This document shows positions 34,116 to 43,285 of a stretch of 64,000 bases of DNA, in pieces. The stretch's first letter is position 1. Every line of letters begins with the position of its first letter. The notes under the pieces are model-generated. The model was not told where the DNA came from and did not search any database. It worked only from the letters and a program-made list of their open reading frames with translations. The translations under genes were made by a program, and so were the position numbers. This DNA comes from Hyphomicrobium sp. (GTDB taxonomy: Bacteria > Pseudomonadota > Alphaproteobacteria > Rhizobiales > Hyphomicrobiaceae): NCBI GenBank assembly GCA_016716675.1, contig JADJVG010000006.1:62001-126000 (forward strand). Reading direction: 5' to 3'.

Positions 34116-35414
34116 CTAGCCCGAGACCACAGGCTTCAGCGTCTCGTATAGCAAGCGATCTTGCACGGCCTTATCCTTGATCGCCAGATGGGCAACGAAC
34201 CAGTCGAGCACCATCTTGCAGACCTGCTCGGGCTGTTGCTTTGAAAGCAGGCGCGGGTTCGAGAAGGTTTTCAGGTCGTCTTCTTTCCAGCCGATCTTGG
34301 CGAGTTCCTTGATCAACGTGTCGTAGTCACTCTTGACCGCAACGTCGTGCTTGGTCGGCGTTTTGGTGCCGTCTGCAATCGCATCGAATACCGCGCCGAT
34401 GTGAGCGTTGAAGGCCGTCGCCGTTTCCGGTGTCTGCATCATCTGAATGATAGCGGGGCTGTTTTCGCCCTTGGAGATAAAGCCGTAGCAAGCGCTGACG
34501 CTTTGCGATTGCAACGATTTCAAGTTCTCAAGAAATGCGCTGGCCATGTTGCGCAATTTGTCAGGGCTGGCCATCAACGCCTTGTCGGCATTCTGGCGAC
34601 GCAGTGTTACGAGGCCTTGCGTCAGATGCGCAGAGACGTCGCTCTCAGGGCGCTTATCGGCGACCATTTTGTCAGCCGCGGCGACGTTGCCGATGTACCA
34701 GTCCGGATAATCTTTTTTGAGTTCGACCCATACCGGGATCTTCTGCAGGCGCGCGTCGAGTGCCGATCCGTCGATCGAGGGCGGCGCGGCTGGCGCCTCT
34801 GGCGGCGTCAGCGCGACCGTTTCGGTTTCAGCGGCAGGTGCGGCGGCATCTGCGGGCGCAACAGTGGCGCCGGCGGTTGCGGTATCGCCAGCCGGTGGCA
34901 GCGGATCGGTAGGCGGAGCTTCTGCTGCGGGTGCCGGATCTGCGGGCGGCACCTCCGCGATGCTCTCTGCTGGCGCTTCGACCTTCGCAGCCCGTCCGCC
35001 CGTGAATAACTGCATGAGCGGTTCTTGGTAGGTTGCGAGCGCGAACGCGCCGCCTCCGATGACCGATATGACGGCCGCGGCGGTGGCGAGCTTGCGTGCC
35101 ATGCTGCGCGGCGGCACGGCATCTTCGGCCTCGCCGTTTTCGAAATCTGAGGTAGGCGAAATTTCTGCTTGCGGCGCCGGGCTTACGGGCTGTTGCGCAA
35201 CGGGGGCAGGCTGTGCGGGCGCGGGTGCTGGAAACACTGCAGGAAAAACCTGCGTGGCGGGCGTCCACTCGGGCATGCCGGGGCGCCAGATGAGATCCGA
35301 CGGCCGCAGATAGCTGTGCGCCACGAACGTGCGCATCTCGACATCAGTCAGCGGCCCGTGCTGTTTGCCGTCACGGGCGATGTACCACTGGGTTTCCGTC
35401 ACTGGTCCGTTCAT
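34116..35414 (-). CDS. GYF_2 (DUF4339) domain protein with membrane helix
   Basis: 432 residues from ATG 35414. The N-terminal GYF_2 domain has W-Y-I-A-R-D-G-K-Q-H-G-P-L and W-R-P-G-M-P-E-W (about 8-55). A Pro/Ala-rich linker, a membrane helix (about 110-130), a second Ala/Pro-rich linker and a helical C-terminal domain of about 190 residues follow. GYF_2 binds Pro-rich peptides; the C-terminal part I do not recognise. Confidence 0.8.
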   Translation of the reverse strand: MNGPVTETQWYIARDGKQHGPLTDVEMRTFVAHSYLRPSDLIWRPGMPEWTPATQVFPAVFPAPAPAQPAPVAQQPVSPAPQAEISPTSDFENGEAEDAVPPRSMARKLATAAAVISVIGGGAFALATYQEPLMQLFTGGRAAKVEAPAESIAEVPPADPAPAAEAPPTDPLPPAGDTATAGATVAPADAAAPAAETETVALTPPEAPAAPPSIDGSALDARLQKIPVWVELKKDYPDWYIGNVAAADKMVADKRPESDVSAHLTQGLVTLRRQNADKALMASPDKLRNMASAFLENLKSLQSQSVSACYGFISKGENSPAIIQMMQTPETATAFNAHIGAVFDAIADGTKTPTKHDVAVKSDYDTLIKELAKIGWKEDDLKTFSNPRLLSKQQPEQVCKMVLDWFVAHLAIKDKAVQDRLLYETLKPVVSG

Positions 35415-35679
35415 AGCCGCATCTTCGCACACGCTTGGCCCACTTCGCCCACTGGCATCCGTGCACTTTCGGGCAAACTAACACTGCTCACAGCAATTCC
35501 CTTACGTCAATTGGGCTGAAACAGCTTATCAACGCAGGTCAACCCCCTTGTGCGATAAGCAACTAATACCCCGCCCTTCAGCAGCCGTCATCCTGCGGCT
35601 TGAGCGCCCTTGTGGGTGCCATGGGGCGCCGGTATAACGCCCGCGAATACAGCTAAAACCGTGAAAGTGAGACTGTCTT

Positions 35680-36102
35680 ATGGCCATTGAACGCACGTTC
35701 TCCATCATCAAGCCGGACGCGACCCGTCGCAATCTGACCGGCAAGATCAACGCCGTGATCGAAGGTGCCGGCCTCAGAATCGTTGCCCAGAAGCGTGTCC
35801 AGTGGACCCGCGCTCAGGCCGAGAAGTTCTATGAAGAGCACAAGGCACGGCCTTTTTACGGCGAACTTTGTGACTTCATGACGTCCGGCCCGATTGTTAT
35901 GCAGGTGCTTGAAGGCGAAAACGCGATTGCAAAATATCGCGAAGTCATGGGCGCCACCGATCCGAAAGAAGCCGCTGACGGCACGATCCACAAGCTGTTT
36001 GCGGAATCAAAGGGTTCGAACTCGACCCACGGTTCGGACAGCGCCGCCGCCGCCGATCGCGAAATCGGTCTGAACTTCCGCCTCGACGAAATCGTCGGCT
36101 AA
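35680..36102 (+). CDS. ndk: Nucleoside-diphosphate kinase
   Basis: 140 residues of the hexameric NDK family. It starts E-R-T-F-S-I-I-K-P-D-A and has the active-site histidine in N-S-T-H-G-S-D-S. It phosphorylates NDPs from ATP. A strong terminator follows 24 bp after the stop. Confidence 0.98.
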   Translation: MAIERTFSIIKPDATRRNLTGKINAVIEGAGLRIVAQKRVQWTRAQAEKFYEEHKARPFYGELCDFMTSGPIVMQVLEGENAIAKYREVMGATDPKEAADGTIHKLFAESKGSNSTHGSDSAAAADREIGLNFRLDEIVG

Positions 36103-36126
36103 TGTGACGACGGATAGAGAATTTTC

Positions 36127-36154
36127 AAAGGCCCCGGAGACGGGGCCTTTTTTT
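36127..36154 (+). terminator. Rho-independent terminator of ndk
   Basis: Perfect 10-bp stem AAAGGCCCCG/CGGGGCCTTT (36127-36136 with 36141-36150), loop GAGA, then TTTT. Confidence 0.9.
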
Positions 36155-36159
36155 ATGCG

Positions 36160-37449
36160 TTACGCGCCGGCCAGTGCCTTGCGGAAGGCGTCCTCGTCTA
36201 GCGCCCGCTCAGACTTCGCGACAACGATGGTTGCCACGCCGTTTCCGATAAGGTTTGTCAAGGCACGCGCTTCCGACATGAAGCGGTCGATGCCGAGGAT
36301 CAAGGCGATTGACGCAACGGGGATCGTGCCGGTGCTCGCGAGTGTCGCGGCCAGCACGATGAAGCCCGAGCCGGTCACGCCAGCGGCACCCTTGGAAGTG
36401 AGCAGCAGCACACCGAGAATGCCGAGCTGTTGCCACAGCGTGAGGTCGGTGTTGGTTGCTTGCGCGAGGAAAAGCGTCGCCATCGTCAGATAGATGCAGG
36501 TGCCATCGAGATTGAAAGAGTACCCGGTTGGGATCACGAGCCCCGCAACGCTTTCCTCGACGCCGGCCTTTTCCATTTTTGCGATCATGCGCGGCAGCAC
36601 CGATTCCGACGACGACGTGCCAAGCACGATGAGCAGCTCTTCCTTGATGTAGGCAATGAAGCGGAAGATCGAGAAGCCGGAAAAGTAGGCGATGGCGCCA
36701 AGCACGCCGACGATGAACAGGATACAAGTGAGATAGAACGCGCCCATCAGAAACGCCAAGCTCTTAAGGCTTGCCAAGCCGTATTTTCCAATGGTGAAAG
36801 CCATCGCACCGAAGGCGCCGACAGGCGCGAATTTCATGATGAAACCGACGATCTTGAACAGCACGTGGGCGAGCTGCTCAATGAACGCGAGGAGGGGTTT
36901 CCCGCGCTCGCCGGTAGCTTGCAGTCCAAAAGCAAACAGCAGCGCGACGAACAGAACTTGGAGAATGTTGCCGTCGGCAATCGCGCCCATCATCGTCGTC
37001 GGAATGATGTCGAGGAGGAACGCGGTCGTGCTCTGCTCTGACGATTTGGCGACAAACGACGCGATGTCTTTGGTGTCGATGGTCGAGGCATCGACATTCA
37101 TGCCGGCGCCGGGCTGCACGATGTTGCCGACGATTAGGCCGATGGCGAGCGCGATGGTCGTCACGACCTCGAAGTAGATCAGCGCTTTGGCGCCGACGCG
37201 GCCGACTTTCTTGACGTCGCGCATCGACGCGATGCCATGCACCACCGTCACGAAAATAACCGGCGCGATGACCATTTTGATCAGCTTGATGAAGCCATCA
37301 CCGAGCGGTTTCAGCGCTTCACCGGTGCTTGGATAAAAATGACCGACCGCCACCCCGGCCGCGATCGCGATGAGCACTTGAACATAGAGATGCGCGTAGA
37401 ATGGTTTGCGCGCTTCCGTTGGATCGAGCGCGTCAATGCCTGCGTCCAT
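36160..37449 (-). CDS. dctA: C4-dicarboxylate:cation symporter (DctA-like)
   Basis: 429 residues of the dicarboxylate/amino acid:cation symporter family with about eight membrane helices and two re-entrant loops. The substrate-site motifs G-T-S-S-S-E-S-V-L-P, G-Y-S-F-N-L-D-G-T and the late E-A-R-A-L-T-N-L-I-G-N are present. It probably imports succinate, fumarate and malate. I take ATG 37449 with GGGGGA 9 nt upstream; starts at 37473 and 37485 would add residues. No DctBD pair is in the window. Confidence 0.92.
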   Translation of the reverse strand: MDAGIDALDPTEARKPFYAHLYVQVLIAIAAGVAVGHFYPSTGEALKPLGDGFIKLIKMVIAPVIFVTVVHGIASMRDVKKVGRVGAKALIYFEVVTTIALAIGLIVGNIVQPGAGMNVDASTIDTKDIASFVAKSSEQSTTAFLLDIIPTTMMGAIADGNILQVLFVALLFAFGLQATGERGKPLLAFIEQLAHVLFKIVGFIMKFAPVGAFGAMAFTIGKYGLASLKSLAFLMGAFYLTCILFIVGVLGAIAYFSGFSIFRFIAYIKEELLIVLGTSSSESVLPRMIAKMEKAGVEESVAGLVIPTGYSFNLDGTCIYLTMATLFLAQATNTDLTLWQQLGILGVLLLTSKGAAGVTGSGFIVLAATLASTGTIPVASIALILGIDRFMSEARALTNLIGNGVATIVVAKSERALDEDAFRKALAGA

Positions 37450-37576
37450 AAAAGCTTTCCCCCGTTCGCGCATTTGCGCGCCCAAGTGTTCGCGCCCAAG
37501 TGTTCATAAGGGGATGTGGCAGCTCTGTCAGCGGGTGTTGGGGCAGGGGCTGTTGAGACGGTGGACGCTTTGGACC

Positions 37577-37610
37577 AAAAAATGGCGCAGCCCTCGAGGA
37601 GGCTACGCCA
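37577..37610 (-). terminator. Rho-independent terminator or attenuator upstream of dctA
   Basis: On the minus strand, stem TGGCGTAGCC with GGCTGCGCCA (one U-G pair; 37601-37610 with 37583-37592), 8-nt loop, then TTTTTT. It lies about 130 bp upstream of dctA, so it either ends a small RNA or attenuates dctA. Confidence 0.75.
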
Positions 37611-37757
37611 CCGCTCCACAGTTGGCGCGCGACGGGTTTGCGCCATGTGCCGGTCAGAGACTGCGGGCATATCAGGGGGAGCGCAGTTCGCGGCTAAACG
37701 TGGAGTGTTTCCGTCTCTCAAACGTGGTCTAGAAAATTTTCAACCAACATTGCCTTG

Positions 37758-37791
37758 AAAAATGCCGGTACATGAAAATACAGGCATTTTT
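37758..37791 (-). terminator. Rho-independent terminator of the small gene at 37837
   Basis: 9-bp stem AAAAATGCC/GGCATTTTT (37758-37766 with 37783-37791), 16-nt loop; the T-run forms the 3' arm in both directions. Confidence 0.65.
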
Positions 37792-37836
37792 AAAACCGCG
37801 CAGGGTCTGACGTCCGCGCGGCTATGCATCTGCGGC

Positions 37837-38022
37837 TTAGGCCGCTGCGACCCAGCTCCCTGACACGAAACCGAATGCGACCGCATCAGGATTGCGGCGC
37901 GCTGTTTCGAGCAGTTTTTCAGGAGATTCAACTTCGAAGCTGGTGTCTTTCTTTCTGCTGGCACGTGTGCCGGTCAGCAGAATGACGCGCTTTCCTAGTA
38001 AAATGGTTCTTACAGACTCCAT
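37837..38022 (-). CDS. Small hypothetical protein, 61 residues
   Basis: Starts M-E-S-V-R-T-I-L-L-G-K-R-V-I-L-L-T-G and continues with a basic patch (R-A-S-R-K-K-D-T) and an amphipathic helix-like part (E-K-L-L-E-T-A-R-R-N-P-D-A-V) ending W-V-A-A-A. No signal or membrane helix is evident. AGGAGG lies 8 nt before the ATG, among the best ribosome sites of the window, and a terminator follows 45 bp downstream, so I consider it a real gene. No family recognised. Confidence 0.65.
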   Translation of the reverse strand: MESVRTILLGKRVILLTGTRASRKKDTSFEVESPEKLLETARRNPDAVAFGFVSGSWVAAA

Positions 38023-38248
38023 GGTGGGGGCCTCCTGGAGTTAATGCACTGACCGAAAATCGTACTCATTTACAAATTCACGCCGCCCAATGGTTCGACG
38101 TGTATCAGAATTAATACTTAAGCATTATGACAGGCGAATGACCGGTTGACGACAGGGTAGCTTCGCATCTGCGAGCCTCCGGAATCCGGCTTCAAATAAA
38201 GTTGAGCAAATCGCCACTTCTAAATCTATACCGCATCGCACTGCCAGC

Positions 38249-38257
38249 TGTGGATAA
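38249..38257 (-). promoter_or_regulatory. DnaA-box consensus word
   Basis: TGTGGATAA, the reverse complement of TTATCCACA. It is a lone site in a non-coding region, so binding is possible but not shown. Confidence 0.3.
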
Positions 38258-38286
38258 CTGGCGTGGACGCTTCGTCATTAGGCGCG

Positions 38287-38317
38287 ATCAAAGGCTGCGC
38301 AGCGTACCGCGCAGCCT
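38287..38317 (-). terminator. Probable terminator of the P450 gene
   Basis: Perfect 9-bp stem AGGCTGCGC/GCGCAGCCT (38292-38300 with 38309-38317), 8-nt loop; only a short TT(G) follows on the minus strand. Confidence 0.5.
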
Positions 38318-38331
38318 GAAAATCACTCAGA

Positions 38332-39693
38332 TCAGCTCAGCTCGCGAATCCGGAACGGCAGGCCGCCCTTCGGGGTCAGCGTAACCGTGGCGTTGATGCC
38401 TGCGGGGTTCGGTCCGACGTACTCCGGCCGGAACCGGCGCAATAGCAGCGACAAGGCAAGCGTGTTCTCAACCTGGCTCATTGCGCCGCCGATGCACGAG
38501 CGCTTGCCGGCACCGAACGGAATGTAGCTGTATTTCACCTGCTTCTTGGCGTTGCCCGCCATCCAGCGCTCGGGGCGGAACTCTTCCGGATCTTCCCAGA
38601 ACTTCGGATTGTGGTGTGCGCCATAGTTGAACAGCACGACGCGGTCGCCCGGCTTGATCTCCTTGCCGCCAATCACGTCGGCTTCAACAGCCACGCGGAT
38701 GAGGCCCCAGACGGGCGGGTAGATGCGCATCGTTTCCTGGATGATCGCGCGCGTGAAGGCGAGTGCCGAATAGTCGTTCGCCGTCGGTTCGCGATCGCCA
38801 TAGACCTCGTCCGCCTCGCGGCGCACGCGTTCGGCAAGCTCGGGATGGCGGGAGATCTCATACAGTGCCCAAGCGAGCGTGAGCGCGGTCGTCTCGGTGC
38901 CGGCCCACAGATACTGCTTGATTTCGTCAATTGCCTGCTGGGCGTCGAACTCCGGAAGCGCCGGGTCGGCCTGTGCCGCCTGGATCAGCTTCAGCAATGT
39001 CTTTTCGCGGTCGTCATGCGGATTTGCGGCCATCACGGCTGGCGGCACAGACCACCAAGCGCCGACCGCTTTGGCGGTGTCTTCCTCAGTGATCTCGACG
39101 ACTTCGCCGGCCAGTTTGCGCAGACGCAGATCCTTGTGTTCCATCACGTCGGTGTAGGTCTTCACGTACTTGAAGATGACGTGCGGATTGAACGGCATTT
39201 CGCGATCGAACAGCGCCTTGCAGATCATGTCGGCGGCGAGCGTCCACGTCTGCTCGACCATCTCTACGGTTTCGCCGGTCTTGGCGAGCTTCGACCACAG
39301 ATCCATCTTGGTGTGGATCGCATTGATGAAATACGGAATGTATTCGGCGAACATATCCGGATGGAACGCCGGCTGCTGCGGCATGCGGATCTTTTGCCAC
39401 AACGCACCGTCGTTGGTGATCATGGACTTGCCGAAGATCGGCTTCAGCCCGTCGAAATACTTGATGTAGTTATCGACCTTCGTCACCAGCACGTGCTTGA
39501 AATATTCGGGTTCGGAGATCAGCACGATCCGTTGGTTGGCGAGGTTGACCGGGATGACGGGGCCATAGCGCTCAGCCATGTGCATAAGAATCCGCATCGG
39601 GTTCTCTGGGTCACCGCGCAGGAGCGGTGTCAGCTTGAACCAGATGCTGTTTTCGTCGCCGAGGCCCTGTGTCTGGCTGGCGGTCGTGGTCAT
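38332..39693 (-). CDS. Cytochrome P450
   Basis: 453 residues. The I-helix oxygen-binding motif is A-G-T-E-T-T, the K-helix E-x-x-R is E-T-M-R, the meander has F-R-P-E-R-W and the heme loop is F-G-A-G-K-R-S-C-I-G-G. No membrane anchor or reductase domain, so it is soluble and needs separate electron-transfer partners, which are not in the window. The F-R-P-E-R-W/A-G-T-E-T-T style is like CYP4/CYP102-type and bacterial class-II-like enzymes acting on fatty acids or terpenoids, but the substrate cannot be told. An FNR-type box lies 178 bp upstream. Confidence 0.93.
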   Translation of the reverse strand: MTTTASQTQGLGDENSIWFKLTPLLRGDPENPMRILMHMAERYGPVIPVNLANQRIVLISEPEYFKHVLVTKVDNYIKYFDGLKPIFGKSMITNDGALWQKIRMPQQPAFHPDMFAEYIPYFINAIHTKMDLWSKLAKTGETVEMVEQTWTLAADMICKALFDREMPFNPHVIFKYVKTYTDVMEHKDLRLRKLAGEVVEITEEDTAKAVGAWWSVPPAVMAANPHDDREKTLLKLIQAAQADPALPEFDAQQAIDEIKQYLWAGTETTALTLAWALYEISRHPELAERVRREADEVYGDREPTANDYSALAFTRAIIQETMRIYPPVWGLIRVAVEADVIGGKEIKPGDRVVLFNYGAHHNPKFWEDPEEFRPERWMAGNAKKQVKYSYIPFGAGKRSCIGGAMSQVENTLALSLLLRRFRPEYVGPNPAGINATVTLTPKGGLPFRIRELS

Positions 39694-39871
39694 TCTCTAT
39701 TCTCCAATGCTCGGCCGCAGGTGTGATGGGGCGCACGAACGCGGACAATCCGCCGGGTGCGTCGCGGTCTGGTATCTGTAATCCAGAAGTCTTGGCAAAA
39801 TCCCACCACGATCAGGCGCCGAATATCCAAGGTCACAAGGGCCATGTCTATGCGGCGACCCGCCCGGGTCA

Positions 39872-39885
39872 TTGATATAAATCTA
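39872..39885. promoter_or_regulatory. Near-consensus FNR/FixK box upstream of the P450 gene
   Basis: TTGAT-ATAA-ATCTA against the FNR consensus TTGAT-N4-ATCAA (one mismatch). It lies between purN (whose stop is at 39894) and the P450 gene, 178 bp before the P450 ATG. The distance is long for an activator site. Confidence 0.35.
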
Positions 39886-39893
39886 CCTTCAGT

Positions 39894-40550
39894 TCAGACT
39901 TTCGGCGAGAATAGTGAGGAACTGTCGTTAACATCCTCAAAAATTGAGACTTTTTCGCCTTCCACCCGAGCCCGACCCAAGGCAACAAGCCGCAGGGCGG
40001 CGGGGTAAAGCCGATGCTCGGCGGCCAGCACCCTGGCGCCTAGGGAGCCCGGAGAATCGCCCGAAAAGACGGGCACGGCGGCCTGCGCGATGATCGGACC
40101 GGTATCCATTTCCGGGCGCACGTAATGGACCGTGCAGCCCGCGATCCGAACACCCGTCTCCAACGCTCGTTCGTGCGTATGCAACCCTTTGAAGCTCGGC
40201 AGCAGGGACGGGTGGATGTTGATCATGCGGCTTTGCCAGCGCCCGACGAAATCCGGCGTCATCAGCCGCATGAAGCCCGCGAGCGCGACGATCTCAGCTT
40301 TCGAGGCGACAAGCGCCTCGTCGAGTTCGGCTTCAAAGGCTTCGCGCGTCGCGTAGGCTTTGTGGTCGATAATCACCGTCGCGATGCCCTGCGCCTTGGC
40401 CCAGGCGATGCCGGGAGCGTCGGGCCGGTTCGAGATCACGGTGACGATTTCAGCCGGATAGCCGGGTGCGCGTGAAGCTTCGACAAGGCTCATCATGTTG
40501 GAGCCGCGTCCTGAGATCAAAATCGCGGTGGGTGTCTTGTGTTGGCTCAT
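39894..40550 (-). CDS. purN: Phosphoribosylglycinamide formyltransferase
   Basis: 218 residues with the N-terminal I-S-G-R-G-S-N-M, A-G-F-M-R-L-M-T and the catalytic N-I-H-P-S-L-L-P-S-F. It formylates GAR with formyl-THF in purine synthesis. Its ATG overlaps the purM stop codon (ATGA), so both are co-translated. Confidence 0.97.
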   Translation of the reverse strand: MSQHKTPTAILISGRGSNMMSLVEASRAPGYPAEIVTVISNRPDAPGIAWAKAQGIATVIIDHKAYATREAFEAELDEALVASKAEIVALAGFMRLMTPDFVGRWQSRMINIHPSLLPSFKGLHTHERALETGVRIAGCTVHYVRPEMDTGPIIAQAAVPVFSGDSPGSLGARVLAAEHRLYPAALRLVALGRARVEGEKVSIFEDVNDSSSLFSPKV

Positions 40551-41680
40551 GCGTTTGCTCGAAGCTGACCTTCGACTTTGACCGCGTTGGCTTCACCCTT
40601 GCCCTTGGCGTCGGATTTTTCGCCCCACGGCGCAATCACGTCACCGATGATGACGGGTGCTTCGCCGGCGGCCTTGAGCGCGGCCATGACATCCGGTGCG
40701 CGCGCCTTGCTGGCGATTGCGACCATGCCGATCCCGCAATTGAACGTACGCAGCATTTCGGTGTCGTCGAGACCGCCGGTCGCTTGCAGCCAGCCGAACA
40801 CGGCGGGAGCCGTCCACGACGAGAGATCGACGCGGGCCGCCGCATGATCCGGCATGATGCGCGGCAGGTTTTCGGCCAATCCGCCGCCGGTAATATGCGA
40901 TAGCGCTTTGATGGCGCCGTCCGGACCCGAGCCGCTGGTAGCGCGAATGGCAGCGAGCAACGGCTTCACGTAAATGCGCGTCGGTTCGATGAGCACATCG
41001 GCAAAGGTTTTGCCGGGCGCGAAGGGTGCCGGTGTCTCCCAGGTTACGCCGGCGCGTTCGATCAGTTTGCGCACGAGGCTGTAGCCGTTCGAATGTACAC
41101 CCGACGACGGCAGACCGATCAACACGTCGCCAATGGCGATGTCGGTGCGCGGCAGGATCTCGCCGCGTTCGACGCAGCCGACGGCAAAACCGGCGAGGTC
41201 GTAGTCTCCCGATTTATACATGCCAGGCATTTCGGCGGTCTCGCCGCCGATCAAGGCCGCGCCCGCTTGTTTGCAGCCATCGGCAATGCCGGCGATCACA
41301 TCGCGCGCGGTATCAACCTCGAGTTTTCCAACCGCGAAGTAATCGAGGAAGAACAGCGGTTCGGCGCCTTGCACCACGAGATCGTTGACGCACATTGCAA
41401 CCAGATCGATGCCGATGGTGGCGTGCCGTCCGGTGTCGATCGCAATTTTGAGTTTGGTGCCGACGCCGTCGTTGGCCGCGACCAGGATCGGATCTTTGTA
41501 GCCAACGCGCTTCAAATCGAACAAACCGCCGAAGCCGCCGAGATCAACATCGGCACCCGGCCGGCTGGTGGCTTTGGCAAGCGGCTTGATCGCGCGCACG
41601 AGGGCATTACCGGCGTCAATATCGACACCGGCCTGGGCATACGTCAGCGGAGATTGTGGCGGCGTTTTGGGAGCGGACAT
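40547..41680 (-). CDS. purM: Phosphoribosylformylglycinamidine cyclo-ligase
   Basis: 377 residues of the PurM/AIR synthetase family: Y-A-Q-A-G-V-D-I-D-A-G near the start, G-V-G-T-K-L-K-I-A, G-G-E-T-A-E-M-P and the final I-T-G-G-G-L-A-E-N. It makes AIR from FGAM. ATG 41680 has GAGGA 3 nt upstream; an upstream in-frame start at 41743 would add 21 residues that match nothing. Confidence 0.97.
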   Translation of the reverse strand: MSAPKTPPQSPLTYAQAGVDIDAGNALVRAIKPLAKATSRPGADVDLGGFGGLFDLKRVGYKDPILVAANDGVGTKLKIAIDTGRHATIGIDLVAMCVNDLVVQGAEPLFFLDYFAVGKLEVDTARDVIAGIADGCKQAGAALIGGETAEMPGMYKSGDYDLAGFAVGCVERGEILPRTDIAIGDVLIGLPSSGVHSNGYSLVRKLIERAGVTWETPAPFAPGKTFADVLIEPTRIYVKPLLAAIRATSGSGPDGAIKALSHITGGGLAENLPRIMPDHAAARVDLSSWTAPAVFGWLQATGGLDDTEMLRTFNCGIGMVAIASKARAPDVMAALKAAGEAPVIIGDVIAPWGEKSDAKGKGEANAVKVEGQLRANA

Positions 41681-41927
41681 CGATCCTCGTGGAGATAGCG
41701 GCGGGGATGGGCAATAGGCTGCCACATCAGGGCTTAAACTCACTTTTGCCCCATTGCCAGAGCGTGTTGGGGGTCGTAGCAGCTGGAGGTCGCCGCGGCA
41801 ACGTCCGGGCAGTGCTGGCGTGTGCGGCGCGTTACCGTGCCGGGTAAAATTGTCGGGTCAGCCGTTGGGGCGCAAACGCGCGGACATTCCGCCCGTCCAA
41901 GCAGCATGAAATCTGGGGGAAATCACC

Positions 41928-43073
41928 GTGCGATGCAATGGAACGCCGCTGTTGGTAGTGGGTCTTGCGTGTTGGGCGAGCGTCGCCGCGATCACGCCCG
42001 CTGCCGCAGCTCGGGCCGAAGCCGCGTACACGGTTGGCAACTATCCCGTCGATGCCACTGACAAGAACGCTGTGGTCGCCAAAGAGAAGGCGCTGGCTGA
42101 CGGCCAGAAGGCTGCGTTCCGCTCACTTCTGAAACGCATCGTTCCGGTCACCGCCTATAAACAGATTTCGCGCTTGTCTGGGGTCAACGCCGCCAGCCTC
42201 ATATCCGGCGTGTCGGTCAGATCGGAACGCAATTCATCAACTGAATACATCGCGAACCTCGATTTCTCGTTTCAGCCGGATGCCGTGCGCGCCGCTTTGC
42301 AGAGCCAAGGCGTTCCGTACGTCGATAGTCAGGCGCAACCGGTGACCATCATACCGGTTCTGAGCCAAGGCAATCCTGCGGAAGCGAAGTCCGACACTGG
42401 AACGTGGCGCGCGGCCTGGGCGGGACTTGATCTCGATCACACGTTGACGCCGGTTACCCTCGAAGCGCTGAAACCGGTCATTCATAACGACACCGTGAAA
42501 ATGCTGACCAGCGGCGATGACAGCGCGCTGCGCATTCTGTCGGGTGAATATAACAGTGAGCGTGTCGTACTGGCGATTTTCGAACCCGACCTTGCCGCCA
42601 AGAAAGTCCTGGTGACGTTGGCCGGCCGCGACGCCGTTGGTCCTCTGTTGCTGACGCGCACGTATCGCGTGACCGATGGGGATTTCGCCTATACCTCGCA
42701 GCTTGCAGCGATTGTGGCGCTTGGTGTGCTTGAAGGCCGTTGGAAAGCGATTTCAACGGCGGCGACCACGGCAGCCCAGACGCCTGCAACGCCGGCCTGG
42801 TCGGCGGACGGACCAGCAAGCAGTCAAAATGGCGGCGAACCGGTTGCGTTCATCGTCGAATTCAACAGTCAGTCGCAGTGGAACGACATCCGCACGCAAA
42901 TCCTGGATACGCCCGGCGTCAACGACGTCAGCATTTCAACGATGACGGCGCGTAGCGCAGATGTCGCGCTGCAATTTCCCGGCGGCGCCTCGGCCCTTGC
43001 CAATGCCGTCGGCGGCCGCGGGCTGTCGCTCATCAATGTCGGCAGTGGGTGGGTGCTGCGGCCGAGCAATTAG
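41928..43073 (+). CDS. DUF2066 protein, exported
   Basis: 381 residues starting with GTG, preceded by GGGGGA at 7 nt. Signal peptide (to about A-A-A-R, 27), then the DUF2066 region: A-L-A-D-G-Q-K-A-A-F-R-S-L-L-K-R-I, and later Y-I-A-N-L-D-F-S-F. Function unknown; it is usually next to purM or the CDP-alcohol transferase in this order. A C-terminal half-domain from about 300 is a separate beta-alpha unit. Confidence 0.85.
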   Translation: MRCNGTPLLVVGLACWASVAAITPAAAARAEAAYTVGNYPVDATDKNAVVAKEKALADGQKAAFRSLLKRIVPVTAYKQISRLSGVNAASLISGVSVRSERNSSTEYIANLDFSFQPDAVRAALQSQGVPYVDSQAQPVTIIPVLSQGNPAEAKSDTGTWRAAWAGLDLDHTLTPVTLEALKPVIHNDTVKMLTSGDDSALRILSGEYNSERVVLAIFEPDLAAKKVLVTLAGRDAVGPLLLTRTYRVTDGDFAYTSQLAAIVALGVLEGRWKAISTAATTAAQTPATPAWSADGPASSQNGGEPVAFIVEFNSQSQWNDIRTQILDTPGVNDVSISTMTARSADVALQFPGGASALANAVGGRGLSLINVGSGWVLRPSN

Positions 43074-43285
43074 CAGCCCGAACGGCGCCGGATGCGGCAG
43101 AGTTTGTTGCGCTGCGAAATCTTTTGCTACGTTTCCAGCGCTATCCATTGATATAGTGCCGCAATGCTCTCGACGGCGCAAAGCCGGAGCGGGTAGTGTC
43201 ACCTTTCGAGGCGGTGTAAAATTTCAATCAGGCAACGGTGCACTTTGGTCCGCACTGGCCTCTTTAAAGACGGGAACGACGCGGC

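Larger units (their letters stand above)
37450..37836. other. Region between dctA and the small gene, with two minus-strand terminators
   Basis: 387 bp with no credible gene. It holds a terminator for the small gene at 37758-37791, then a 150-bp stretch closed by another terminator at 37577-37610, then 130 bp of dctA leader. Confidence 0.5.
38023..38331. other. Intergenic region between the P450 and the small gene
   Basis: 309 bp. It holds the P450 terminator (38287-38317) and a perfect DnaA-box word TGTGGATAA at 38249-38257; the rest, AT-rich around 38070-38130, is probably the promoter of the small gene. Confidence 0.45.

Noticed and set aside
38249..38257. Lone consensus DnaA box as an origin or datA-like site
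   Set aside because: A single 9-bp word occurs by chance in a genome; no cluster.
38611..39726. 371-codon frame antisense to the P450
   Set aside because: Shadow of the P450 gene; no ribosome site.
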